From the NCBI RefSeq assembly GCF_019931165.1, contig NZ_JAIOUP010000013.1, positions 1 through 64,000 of the forward strand: DNA of 64,000 nt, given 5' to 3'. The stretch is from Schnuerera sp. xch1. GTDB taxonomy: Bacteria > Bacillota > Clostridia > Tissierellales > Tepidimicrobiaceae. Numbering within the stretch: the first letter of the stretch is position 1; every line of letters starts with the position of its first letter. Positions 1 to 7,899 of the stretch are shown one piece after another. The translations under genes were made by a program, and so were the position numbers. Below the pieces are notes generated by a model, which worked only from the letters and a program-made list of their open reading frames with translations, was not told where the DNA came from and did not search any database.

Positions 1-71
1 TGTATACCTTCCTCATAATCTTTGCAAGCTTGTAATTTTACTTCCTTACAAAACTTTACTTTTCTTCCCAT
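1..71 (-). CDS. IS3-type transposase OrfA, N-terminal fragment cut by window edge
   Basis: Reading leftward from the ATG at 69-71, the frame begins MGRKVKFCKEVKLQACKDY and runs off the window. This opening, with a basic start followed by a KLQAC-type helix, is typical of the small helix-turn-helix OrfA of IS3/IS150-group elements. A perfect AGGAGG lies just upstream at about 79-84. Only about 23 residues are visible, so the family call rests on the N-terminal pattern and on the nearby element end. Confidence 0.6.
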   Translation of the reverse strand, partial: MGRKVKFCKEVKLQACKDYEEGI

Positions 72-134
72 AAAAAAACCTCCTAGTAGAAAATCTAATT
101 TTAATTAATTAGACTGTCTACTTTGGAAGTATCA
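1..134 (-). mobile_element. Partial IS3-family (IS150-like) insertion sequence, left end
   Basis: On the minus strand a TGATACTTCC sequence (125-134) followed by an AAAGTAGACAGT stretch stands about 60 bases before the transposase start. IS3-group terminal repeats often begin with TG and contain such a sequence. The element continues beyond base 1, so its other end, its OrfB and any target duplication cannot be checked. Confidence 0.5.
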
Positions 135-231
135 TATCAGAGCTAGCGCTCTTCGACCTGTTTTTCTTTTAAGGCTTTTCTATTTTGAAACAGCCCCTTT
201 ATTACTCTTATTATAAACTTAATATTAAGGT

Positions 232-308
232 TGGCACACCCGGAGGGACTCGAACCCCCAACAACTTGATTCGAAGTCAAGGACTCTATCCAGTTGAGCT
301 ACGGGTGC
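232..308 (-). tRNA. tRNA-Arg (anticodon TCG)
   Basis: The minus strand folds as a complete cloverleaf. The acceptor arm runs from GCACCCG to CGGGTGT, the anticodon loop is CTTCGAA (anticodon TCG, reads CGA), the T arm contains GGTTCGAGTCC, and the 3' CCA is encoded at 232-234. Position 1-72 is a G-U pair. Confidence 0.95.
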
Positions 309-344
309 ACATCTAATTATATTATAGCTGTAAATATTAAATTG

Positions 345-1136
345 TCAATTCCTAATCGTTATATTGCTTATTTGGATTCTATTAAAAAGTCTAATTGGAA
401 ATACACTGTTGCCTAGCCCACTATCTATATATAGTATAGTATCTCCTAATTCAAAAACGCCTTTATCATATTCTGGTAACAAGCCTTGACCTGGAACTGT
501 TAATGCACCTATTAAAGGCAATCTTACTTGCCCTCCATGAGTATGTCCTGATAGTATCAAATCCTCTATACCTGATACATATGATATAGGTCTACTTGGT
601 GAATGGGATAATATTATAGTAAAATTTTTAATATCTATTCCCTTTATGACCTTCTTGTAATCTTCTCTACTAGCAAAAAAACTCAAACCTATAATATTTA
701 TATTGTATTCATTAATATCTAGTACTGTATTTTCATTATCCAGTATAATGACTCCAATTTCTCTTAACTTTGAAATAAATCTATCTCTTTGAACATTTCT
801 TAACTCATGATTTCCAATAACAAAAAACACTCTTTTATTTATTTGATAGATCTCTTCAATTAACATCAAGACAGAATCAATATCTTCAGTTTTACTATCA
901 ATAATATCCCCAGTTAGAACTATTATATGAGGATTAAAATTTAAAATTTTATCTAATAGCCTGTTTTTATCGATTAAACTATTTTCATGATAATCTGATA
1001 TTTGGGTAATCCTCAAATCATTAGATATTTTATTGCTATGAAAAACTGGTTTATTTATATAAAACCTACTTATTTGTACATAGTTATATATAAAAATTAG
1101 TATTAAAGCCAACCATATCATCCATATTATTTTCAT
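345..1136 (-). CDS. Membrane-anchored metallophosphoesterase (YkuE-like)
   Basis: A calcineurin-like phosphoesterase of about 263 residues. The N-terminus is one hydrophobic helix, suggesting that the catalytic domain is tethered to the outer face of the membrane. The family's metal-binding motifs appear in order: SDYHE, GDIID, GNHE, SHSP and GHTHGGQ. Members of this group are predicted to cleave phosphoester bonds, for example in lipid or nucleotide substrates, but the substrate here is unknown. The frame is open from a TTG at 1157, but that codon overlaps the GGAGAG sequence; the ATG at 1136 is the more likely start. It sits between the tRNA-Arg and the four-tRNA cluster. Confidence 0.85.
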   Translation of the reverse strand: MKIIWMIWLALILIFIYNYVQISRFYINKPVFHSNKISNDLRITQISDYHENSLIDKNRLLDKILNFNPHIIVLTGDIIDSKTEDIDSVLMLIEEIYQINKRVFFVIGNHELRNVQRDRFISKLREIGVIILDNENTVLDINEYNINIIGLSFFASREDYKKVIKGIDIKNFTIILSHSPSRPISYVSGIEDLILSGHTHGGQVRLPLIGALTVPGQGLLPEYDKGVFELGDTILYIDSGLGNSVFPIRLFNRIQISNITIRN

Positions 1137-1202
1137 AGTTATCTTTTCACTCTCCAAAACAAAAAGAGTTTAAAAAAATTGGCTTTCGCCAATTGTGTAT
1201 TA

Positions 1203-1287
1203 TGGTGCGGGAGAGAGGACTTGAACCCCCACGTCATAAGACACTAGATCCTAAGTCTAGCGCGTCTGCCAATTCCGCCACTCCCGC
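1203..1287 (-). tRNA. tRNA-Leu (anticodon TAG)
   Basis: An 85-base class II tRNA with a long variable arm. The acceptor stem is GCGGGAG paired with CTCCCGC, the anticodon loop holds TAG (reads CUA), and the CCA end is encoded. It is the last gene of a tight His-Lys-Leu order on the minus strand. Confidence 0.95.
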
Positions 1288-1293
1288 ATAAAA

Positions 1294-1369
1294 TGGTGAC
1301 CCATCGGCGACTCGAACGCCGGACACCCTGATTAAAAGTCAGGTGCTCTACCGCCTGAGCTAATGGGTC
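1294..1369 (-). tRNA. tRNA-Lys (anticodon TTT)
   Basis: A full cloverleaf with acceptor stem GACCCAT paired with ATGGGTC, anticodon loop CTTTTAA (anticodon TTT), T arm with GTTCGAGTC, and encoded CCA at 1294-1296. Confidence 0.95.
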
Positions 1370-1416
1370 ATAATAAATTATTTCAGTTTTATTTGTCAAA
1401 TTTGCAGTAAAAAAAA

Positions 1417-1494
1417 TGGGGTGGATAATGGGATTCGAACCCACGATCTCCAGAGCCACAATCTGGCGCCTTAACCAGCTAGGCCATATCCACC
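1417..1494 (-). tRNA. tRNA-His (anticodon GTG)
   Basis: The acceptor stem is GTGGATA paired with TATCCAC. The extra G at position -1 faces C73, as tRNA-His requires. The anticodon loop is TTGTGGC (anticodon GTG), and CCA is encoded. Confidence 0.95.
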
Positions 1495-1505
1495 ATGAAA
1501 ATTCC

Positions 1506-1579
1506 TGGAGCGGATGAAGGGAATCGAACCCTCGTTACTGGCTTGGGAAGCCAGCGCTTTACCATTAAGCTACACCCGC
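1506..1579 (-). tRNA. tRNA-Gly (anticodon CCC)
   Basis: A 74-base cloverleaf with acceptor GCGGGTG paired with CATCCGC (one G-U pair), anticodon loop TTCCCAA (anticodon CCC, reads GGG), T arm GGTTCGATTCC and encoded CCA at 1506-1508. A CCC-anticodon tRNA-Gly is a minor species in an AT-rich genome. Confidence 0.93.
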
Positions 1580-1659
1580 ATTACTTTTCATGCGAATCTT
1601 GCTGACAATATAAGATTATAGCAGGTATTCTTAATGTTGTCAATAGCTATTTTGGTTTT

Positions 1660-2142
1660 TTAATCATCAATTTCTATTATTTTTGCCTTGATTTTTTCTT
1701 TAATTTCTATGATTCCAAGTGTCTTTCTTCTCTTATAACCTCTAGGTATAGAAGGGCTCCCAGGGTTCATTATTATTATACCCGACTCTTCAAATATAAC
1801 GGGTATATGGGTATGCCCAAATAGTACTATATCTACATTTAATTCCTCTGCTCTATATAGTAAGTTATTTGTGCCATATCGAACTTCATACTTATGTCCA
1901 TGAGTCAAAAGCATCCTTTTACCCATTACTTCTACTATCTCGTCTTCATCATAATCCTGATTGAAAAAGTCTCCGTTACCTTTGACGATAGCAGTCCTTA
2001 CTCCAATTTCCTTCTTTATCTTTTCACCATCTTCTACATAATCTCCTAGATGCACAATTAAATCTGGTGTTTTCATGTTTTTCACTTTATGAATAACTTC
2101 ATCTGTTCTTCCATGCGTATCACTTATCACTACTATTTTCAT
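1660..2142 (-). CDS. YfcE/MJ0936-family metallophosphodiesterase
   Basis: A small cytoplasmic phosphoesterase of about 160 residues. Its metal-binding motifs are SDTHG at the very N-terminus, GDYVEDG, KGNGD in place of the usual GNCD, THGHKY and FGHTHIP, followed by NPGSPSIPR. The family hydrolyses phosphodiesters with Mn or Ni in vitro; the physiological substrate is unsettled. An upstream ATG at 2151 exists, but the AAAGGA sequence is best spaced for the ATG at 2142. The gene overlaps the end of rdgB by about 20 bases, so the two are translationally coupled, an arrangement common in Firmicutes. Confidence 0.88.
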   Translation of the reverse strand: MKIVVISDTHGRTDEVIHKVKNMKTPDLIVHLGDYVEDGEKIKKEIGVRTAIVKGNGDFFNQDYDEDEIVEVMGKRMLLTHGHKYEVRYGTNNLLYRAEELNVDIVLFGHTHIPVIFEESGIIIMNPGSPSIPRGYKRRKTLGIIEIKEKIKAKIIEIDD

Positions 2143-2752
2143 ATACATCATCCTTTAGGATATTCATAACTTCGACCTTAAGTTTATCTAATGCTTTTGC
2201 TCTATGGCTGATTTTATTTTTTATATCTCCAAGTTCTGCAAAAGTCTTATTATAGCCTTCTACTATAAATAATGGATCATAGCCAAATCCACTGTTTCCT
2301 CTCAATTCAAAACCAATATAGCCTTTACACTCCCCAGTAACAGTAATAATATTGCCTTTTTCAGTTATTAATGCAATAACGGTTTTAAAGGTTGCTGTTC
2401 TTTTTTCCATGGGAACATCTTCTAATTTATTTAGTAATTTTATAATATTCTTTTCAGATGTAGCATTAGCACCTGAATATCTAGCAGAATTTATTCCAGG
2501 CTCACCATTTAAATGATCAACAAACAATCCAGTATCATCAGCCATAATTATACCGTCTACTTTTCCCACTAAAGATTGTGCTTTTTTTATTGCATTTTCT
2601 TCTAAAGTATTTCCATCTTCTTCTACTTCAAAACCCTTGAAACCTATTTTATCTTTTGAAATAACATCTATAGGTAAATTCCTTAAAATATTTTTTATCT
2701 CTTCTACTTTATTAGGATTACCTGTGGATAGTATTAAACTTCTTCTTTTCAT
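2120..2752 (-). CDS. rdgB: XTP/dITP pyrophosphatase (HAM1/RdgB family)
   Basis: This enzyme cleans the nucleotide pool by hydrolysing XTP, ITP and dITP to monophosphate and pyrophosphate. The 210-residue protein has the full family pattern: LSTGNPNKVEEI near the N-terminus (phosphate-binding SGNxxK-type motif), ADDTGLFVDHLNGEPGINSAR in the centre, GFGYDPLF (nucleotide base pocket) and SHRAKAL near the C-terminus. A GGAGAG Shine-Dalgarno supports the start. It is followed by and overlaps the YfcE-type phosphoesterase. Confidence 0.95.
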   Translation of the reverse strand: MKRRSLILSTGNPNKVEEIKNILRNLPIDVISKDKIGFKGFEVEEDGNTLEENAIKKAQSLVGKVDGIIMADDTGLFVDHLNGEPGINSARYSGANATSEKNIIKLLNKLEDVPMEKRTATFKTVIALITEKGNIITVTGECKGYIGFELRGNSGFGYDPLFIVEGYNKTFAELGDIKNKISHRAKALDKLKVEVMNILKDDVYENSSDK

Positions 2753-2831
2753 CTGTTAGTCTCTCCATCCTCATATTTGATGTATTAATTATTGTCCAAA
2801 TTTATTTTATCATTTATAACTATTTTTGCAA

Positions 2832-2861
2832 ATAAAAAAATAAGCTGTCTATAGACAGCTT
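2832..2861 (-). terminator. Rho-independent terminator after the GerMN gene
   Basis: AAGCTGTC-TATA-GACAGCTT at 2842-2861 forms a perfect stem that includes the stop codon. On the minus strand it is followed by ATTTTTTTATTT. It separates the GerMN gene from rdgB. Confidence 0.85.
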
Positions 2862-3897
2862 AATATTCATTGGCAAAGGTTGGTACTGAATCATTTATGT
2901 AAACATCTAAACCAGCCTCTTCTAGAGTTTTTCCATCAACGAGTAACTCTACTTCCTCTATTTCTTTAAATTCACTTAGTGTTAATGCAATATTTCTTGC
3001 CATATTATTGAGTACAACATCTACATCTGATGGATACTCATAATCAAATGAAATATCTACATATGCTACTCCATCACTAACATCTACTCCATGAAAGTTT
3101 ACTCCCTCAGCAATATCGGAACTAAGGCCTAATTCCATAGGTGGCCCATCAAATAGAGATTCAAGAGCAGTATACATATTTGGTACTGGTGCCAAAGTTG
3201 GAATAGTTACTGGAACGTAATACTGAAATTCTTCTTCAAAATTTTCCCCTTTAAAATATACTACTACTTTTGACCCTTCTTCATTTAAGTCTCCTATTAA
3301 ATTGATGTTTTCTCTTTTAAATGAACTAGCTGTTTCAGTTCCAAATTTAAAAGTTGGAACTACTTCTCCTTCTACTAAAAATTGGACCTCATTTATATTT
3401 GGAAATTCGGTTAATGTATAGACCACACCGTTTATTAAATTCTCTTCATCTTTTTCCGTTTCACAGTTTAAAACTGCTTCAGAAAAATCTACTTTGCAAA
3501 TTCCAGTTTCTTCATCTATAGACATCCCTAAAATTTCAGTTCCTGTTGGTATTATAGGAGATAAACCAGTAGAACTAATAGTTTCTCTTAATTCAGGACT
3601 ATCTACCATATTTTTTAATGCAAGCTTAGCTATTCCTTCTTCCCATGGAATTTTTCTCATAACAGGAACAAGTAATCCTTGCTTATCTTTAAAATAGAGT
3701 ACTGTTTCTCTTATGCTTTCATCATCTGTTACTTCAAATTCATAATCTTCATCTGATCTTATGATTTCAATTTCATCATCCTCAGTTAAAATCCTCGAAC
3801 TTTTGTCATCTTTATTTCTATTGCAACTAATTATAATTATACATAATACCAATACTACCAATAGGATTAGTATTATTCTTCTATTTTTATTTACCAT
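2860..3897 (-). CDS. Lipoprotein with two GerMN domains
   Basis: A 345-residue exported lipoprotein. The N-terminus has basic residues, a long hydrophobic stretch and a lipobox-like IISC, so Cys is the likely lipidation site. Two GerMN domains follow, at about residues 70-190 and 210-330. Each ends in a pattern such as FPNINEVQFLVEGE or FKEIEEVELLVDGK, which is typical of this domain. In Bacillus GerM acts in sporulation and germination; other GerMN proteins work at the cell envelope. The acidic linker after the signal is rich in Glu and Asp. The ATG at 3897 fits the GGGGG ribosome site better than the GTG at 3900. It lies downstream of a wall amidase, consistent with an envelope role. Confidence 0.82.
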   Translation of the reverse strand: MVNKNRRIILILLVVLVLCIIIISCNRNKDDKSSRILTEDDEIEIIRSDEDYEFEVTDDESIRETVLYFKDKQGLLVPVMRKIPWEEGIAKLALKNMVDSPELRETISSTGLSPIIPTGTEILGMSIDEETGICKVDFSEAVLNCETEKDEENLINGVVYTLTEFPNINEVQFLVEGEVVPTFKFGTETASSFKRENINLIGDLNEEGSKVVVYFKGENFEEEFQYYVPVTIPTLAPVPNMYTALESLFDGPPMELGLSSDIAEGVNFHGVDVSDGVAYVDISFDYEYPSDVDVVLNNMARNIALTLSEFKEIEEVELLVDGKTLEEAGLDVYINDSVPTFANEY

Positions 3898-3956
3898 CAC
3901 TTACCCCCCTTCACGTTTTATTACATTATATTAGAGGATAAGCAATACTATGATTA

Positions 3957-4481
3957 TTATTTCTTTTTAACAGTTGAAAAATAACCTCCACTTATAGGAC
4001 TTATTGAATTTGTGGTAATAAATGCTTTAGGATCATAATCATAAACTATCTTCTTTAGATTACCTAAATCCTTTCTTTTAATAACTACACTTAATACTTC
4101 TCTGTTACCCTCTCTACCTTGACCTACTAGTACAGTAACCCCAAATCCACTATCTCTTAAACAATTAACTAATTCAGAATTGTTATCATCTCTAAGTATT
4201 ATCTGAGTTCCTAAATTTCCAAGTCCAATCTTATTTTCTAAAGTTATACCTACATAGTTTCCACAAGCAAAACCTAACCCATATGCTAGTAAATTACCTA
4301 TATTGTCCAAATTATTTACTACTTGGTTTAATGCTGTAATATAAATTATTATTTCAAAAAATCCAATAACTGCAGCATGAATCTTTCTACCCTGTACCAC
4401 CATCAACATTCTAATAGTTGCCAGTGTTACATCTAATACTCTTGCAACAAAAATGAATAAATACCCTAATAAAACACTCAT
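3957..4481 (-). CDS. UPF0316-type membrane protein (DUF5698/DUF2179)
   Basis: A 174-residue protein. The N-terminal half has about three membrane helices, including VARVLDVTLATIRMLMVVQGRK, a signature of the UPF0316 family. The C-terminal half is a soluble DUF2179 domain ending in Asp-Pro-Lys-Ala-Phe. DUF2179 domains are thought to bind a small ligand, but the function is unknown. It lies between the amidase and GerMN genes, with a hairpin upstream. Confidence 0.8.
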   Translation of the reverse strand: MSVLLGYLFIFVARVLDVTLATIRMLMVVQGRKIHAAVIGFFEIIIYITALNQVVNNLDNIGNLLAYGLGFACGNYVGITLENKIGLGNLGTQIILRDDNNSELVNCLRDSGFGVTVLVGQGREGNREVLSVVIKRKDLGNLKKIVYDYDPKAFITTNSISPISGGYFSTVKKK

Positions 4482-4505
4482 TCAAATCCCCCCCGATACT
4501 TAAAT

Positions 4506-4530
4506 ATAGCGGAGACTAAGTCTCCGCTAT
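4506..4530 (-). terminator. Hairpin after the amidase gene, probable terminator
   Basis: A nearly perfect inverted repeat, ATAGCGGAGACT and AGTCTCCGCTAT, stands 9 bases past the amidase stop. The following minus-strand sequence, ATTTAAG, is a poor U tract, so it may attenuate rather than fully terminate. Confidence 0.6.
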
Positions 4531-4538
4531 ACTATATA

Positions 4539-6641
4539 TTAATATGTTTCAAAGTATCTTTCAATACCCTTTATAATTGAATCAACCATAATATCTTGAT
4601 AAGCATCATCTTGCAAGTTCTTTGCATCCTCAGAGTTAGTTAAAAATCCCATTTCGATTAATGCTGCAGGCATAGCTGTCTTTCTTAAAACTACTAAGCG
4701 TGGTCTCTTAAGTATTCCTTTATTAACAGCTCCTGTGCCCTTTATTATTTCATCCATAAGCGCATCTGATAAAGGATAATTGTCTTTCTCTTTCAATTCA
4801 GAATCAAAAGCTGGACAATATAATACTTGTATACCACTTATATCGCTATTACCTATGGAATTAGAATGAAGACTTATAAATATATCTGCTTGATTTCTAT
4901 TAGCAATATTCGCTCTTTCATCTAAATCTACGAAATTATCATCATCTCTTGTCATTATGGTGTTATAACCTTTATTTCGCAATGATTCATTAAGCTTCAA
5001 TGCCACTGCTAGATTTACATCCTTCTCTTTAACTCCATTAGGAACTGCTCCTGGGTCATGTCCACCATGCCCTGCATCAATTACTATGGTCTTATCAGAA
5101 GTTTCTATTTCTTCAGTACTATTAAAGTTTAAAATTATCTCATCATCCATGGAATTGGATAAAACAGTATATTCAATTCCTCTTCTAAATGATACAATGA
5201 TCTTATATTTATTGTCCTCTTCTTTGACTGTTATATCATTAACCAAACCATCATTAATACTTAGAAATCCCTCTTTTATATCTAACCTATCAGATGGAAC
5301 TTCAACTACCATTGTTTTCTCTTTTTCATTATATTTTACATCATAATCTGTTTTTTTATTTGTACTAATTGAAATTTCTCCATTACCATCCTTCATAGAA
5401 TAATCGATTGCTTCCTGTAAATTAGCCTCTGGAATGATAACCATCTTGTCATCATATGTATTGATACTAACTTCAGGATCAGTAATCCCATCTTTAATAT
5501 CTAATACCATTCTTACTATTCTATCATTAGGCTTATAAAGATTATCTGGGACAAATTGCGATACTCTTACACCTTTAACAACTCCTAAACTATAGTCGTA
5601 TTCAAAATAATTTCCACCCTCTAATGAGGAATCCAATAAATCAACAACTATTCTTTCTGGATTTGTTAAATTCATTGTTCTTATTTCAGCTTTATTAGTA
5701 TTGTGAATAACTATGGCTTCCTTTCCGTCTATTTCTTCCTTTTCAATCTTTTTTACTTTGTTTACAAAAGAAAGAGTTAATGACTTGCCATCATCACCTG
5801 ACACTAGATCAAAATCAGCCTCTTCAGTTAAATTAAGAACTATCCTGACTACATTTGGCTCTTTAGAAAATTGAGATACACTCATCCTTTTGATTGGACC
5901 ATTATTTACATCAATTTTACCTATTCCATCTTCAAAAGGTATATCCTTTACATTTAATGTTGCATTTTCAATGTCTATAACCAATCTAGTAGGATTTTTC
6001 AATGATAATGTAGAATAATTTAATTTTTCTGTCCCTTGTATTGTTACCTTTGGCTTATTAGTACTTCCTTTTTCTACTACAACATTTGTTACTTGACTAG
6101 TATTAGTGTTTTCATCCTTATCTTCATCCCCATTCTTAGCAGTATTGATAAATGGCAATCTATTTGTTTCATCATATCCTACTTCATATCCCAGTGTTTC
6201 CGAAACAAATCTCAATGGTACCATAGTTCTAGAATCAGTTCTTGAATTTCCAACATTAAAAGTTACAAGTTTAGGAATCCAAGCGCTATCCAACACTACC
6301 TTTTCTCCATTAACAAATACATCTGACTTATTAATACTTAACTCTATTTTCTTATCTTCAGTAGTAATAGTAGCTGTCCTTGTGCTTTGTTCCCAGTCAA
6401 CTTCTGCTCCATAATGTTCTGCTATAAACCTTACAGGTACAAAAGTGGTACCATTTGTAATAAAAGATGGCATATCTAAGCGTATTGCTTGTCCATCCAT
6501 AACGACTGGTACTTCTCTTACTGATTCTTTTTCTCCATTGATACTAACCAAAATATCATTGCTAGAATTAGCTGCAATTGCAGTAGAGGTAATGAATATT
6601 AGTATAAACAAAAAGGATAGAAACACTTTCCATTTCTTCAT
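4539..6641 (-). CDS. Exported N-acetylmuramoyl-L-alanine amidase with stalk and AMIN domains
   Basis: A 700-residue secreted peptidoglycan hydrolase that cuts the amide bond between muramic acid and L-alanine. A signal peptide occupies residues 1-24. Two copper-amine-oxidase-N-like segments follow (about 30-175, with RFIAEHYGAEVDW and RFVSETLGYEV), then two or three AMIN-type beta domains (about 190-500), which usually target enzymes to the septum or wall. The catalytic Amidase_3 domain spans about 520-700. Its zinc ligands are in DAGHGG, GVKEKDVNL and SLHSNS, and the catalytic Glu is in ALIEMGFLTN. All are present, so the enzyme should be active. A threonine- and asparagine-rich linker near residues 170-190 is low complexity. 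Confidence 0.92.
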   Translation of the reverse strand: MKKWKVFLSFLFILIFITSTAIAANSSNDILVSINGEKESVREVPVVMDGQAIRLDMPSFITNGTTFVPVRFIAEHYGAEVDWEQSTRTATITTEDKKIELSINKSDVFVNGEKVVLDSAWIPKLVTFNVGNSRTDSRTMVPLRFVSETLGYEVGYDETNRLPFINTAKNGDEDKDENTNTSQVTNVVVEKGSTNKPKVTIQGTEKLNYSTLSLKNPTRLVIDIENATLNVKDIPFEDGIGKIDVNNGPIKRMSVSQFSKEPNVVRIVLNLTEEADFDLVSGDDGKSLTLSFVNKVKKIEKEEIDGKEAIVIHNTNKAEIRTMNLTNPERIVVDLLDSSLEGGNYFEYDYSLGVVKGVRVSQFVPDNLYKPNDRIVRMVLDIKDGITDPEVSINTYDDKMVIIPEANLQEAIDYSMKDGNGEISISTNKKTDYDVKYNEKEKTMVVEVPSDRLDIKEGFLSINDGLVNDITVKEEDNKYKIIVSFRRGIEYTVLSNSMDDEIILNFNSTEEIETSDKTIVIDAGHGGHDPGAVPNGVKEKDVNLAVALKLNESLRNKGYNTIMTRDDDNFVDLDERANIANRNQADIFISLHSNSIGNSDISGIQVLYCPAFDSELKEKDNYPLSDALMDEIIKGTGAVNKGILKRPRLVVLRKTAMPAALIEMGFLTNSEDAKNLQDDAYQDIMVDSIIKGIERYFETY

Positions 6642-6755
6642 ACTGATTGCCCCTTTCTACATCATCTTTTGTGCTATTCCACGCCTAAATTATTTATATC
6701 ATTTCATAAGCTATTATGTCAATGAAATGGAATTTTTGTAATAATAATGTAATAT

Positions 6756-7751
6756 TCAATATAATATGGAAAGTGCTTTATATAATTCGTCGCTTGATGG
6801 TGCTTCTATGTCCTTTATCTTTCCATCCTCCTCTATTAATATTCCTTCATCTATTACCTCTCCTATTACAGTGACTTTAGTACCATTTTCTTTCAATTTG
6901 CTTTCAAGTATATTAACCTTTTTTTCATCAGCAATAATAAGCATACTACCACTGGAAATTAATCTGTAAGGATTTATATTTAAAATGTTTGATATTACCG
7001 CAGTAACATTTTTCATAGGAATTAAGTCTTTATATATTTTTACGCCTCTATTAGTCGCTACAGCAGCTTCCCATACAGCTCCCAATATTCCTCCTTCAGT
7101 GATATCATGCATATAATTTACTCCTATATTCCCGCATATTACTCCTTCTTTTACAACAGATATCATATTATACATATTTTTTGCTTCAACTATTCTTTCT
7201 TCATCCACTTTACCTTTTAGATAATCATTCAATTCCTTTGCTATTATTGCAGTTCCTTCAATGCCAGCATATTTAGTCATGAGTATCTTATTTCCTACTT
7301 TAACGTCTTTTGAATTTATCATCTTTTTCTTTTTTTGTTTTCCTATAACTGTAGTAGAGATAACCACCCTATTTACAGCGTCTGTAATTTCAGTATGTCC
7401 GCCAATAATCTCTACATTCAATTCTTTGGAAGCTTCTCCTGCTCCTTTCATTATAACTTCTATATCATCCTCAGTTATATATGGAGGAGCTAAAATAGTT
7501 AAAAGAACTCCTATAGGTTCTGCTCCACTACTTGATACATCATTACAGGATATATGTATTGATAATCTGCCTATATCTTTAGTAGCCCCTGTTATAGGGT
7601 CAGAGGATACAATGCAAACTTCATCTCCAAAATCTAATATTGCATTATCTTCCCCTATAGCAGCACCTACTAGAACTTCCTTTCTTTTATTTTTTATATT
7701 ATTAAATACTATTTTACTCAAAATTTCATTTGGTAATTTACCTATTTCCAT
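6756..7751 (-). CDS. AIR-synthase-related (HypE/PurM-like) protein
   Basis: A 331-residue member of the PurM/HypE/ThiL ATP-binding superfamily. The N-terminal half carries GAAIGEDNAILDFGD, an SSDPITG nucleotide-binding stretch, SCNDVSSSGAEP and a GGHTE motif. The C-terminal half has MHDITEGGILGAVWE and a glycine-rich end. It resembles HypE but lacks the C-terminal Cys tail that HypE carbamoylates, and no hyp genes are nearby. Many Clostridia carry such stand-alone homologues annotated only as AIR-synthase-related. The substrate is unknown. Confidence 0.8.
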   Translation of the reverse strand: MEIGKLPNEILSKIVFNNIKNKRKEVLVGAAIGEDNAILDFGDEVCIVSSDPITGATKDIGRLSIHISCNDVSSSGAEPIGVLLTILAPPYITEDDIEVIMKGAGEASKELNVEIIGGHTEITDAVNRVVISTTVIGKQKKKKMINSKDVKVGNKILMTKYAGIEGTAIIAKELNDYLKGKVDEERIVEAKNMYNMISVVKEGVICGNIGVNYMHDITEGGILGAVWEAAVATNRGVKIYKDLIPMKNVTAVISNILNINPYRLISSGSMLIIADEKKVNILESKLKENGTKVTVIGEVIDEGILIEEDGKIKDIEAPSSDELYKALSILY

Positions 7752-7858
7752 ATAAAAATCCTCCTTGCCAATATTATATCCTAATTATTGTACAAGTATA
7801 TTGTATCAGAATGCAAACACTTTTAATACACACTTATTGAGTTTATTAAAGATTATCC

Positions 7859-7899
7859 TAATAATAAAAATGATGAAATCTGAATAGATTTCATCATTT
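7859..7899 (-). terminator. Terminator of the gatCAB operon
   Basis: A 13-bp stem, AATGATGAAATCT with AGATTTCATCATT and a 4-base loop, overlaps the gatB stop codon. On the minus strand it is followed by a TTTTATTATT tract. Confidence 0.88.

Noticed and set aside
1244-1459. Open frame of 71 codons across the tRNA cluster
   Set aside because: It runs antisense through three tRNA genes and its composition follows them; not a protein gene.
6756-7751. Calling the AIR-synthase-like gene hypE
   Set aside because: The C-terminal Cys that HypE needs is missing and no hydrogenase maturation genes are near.
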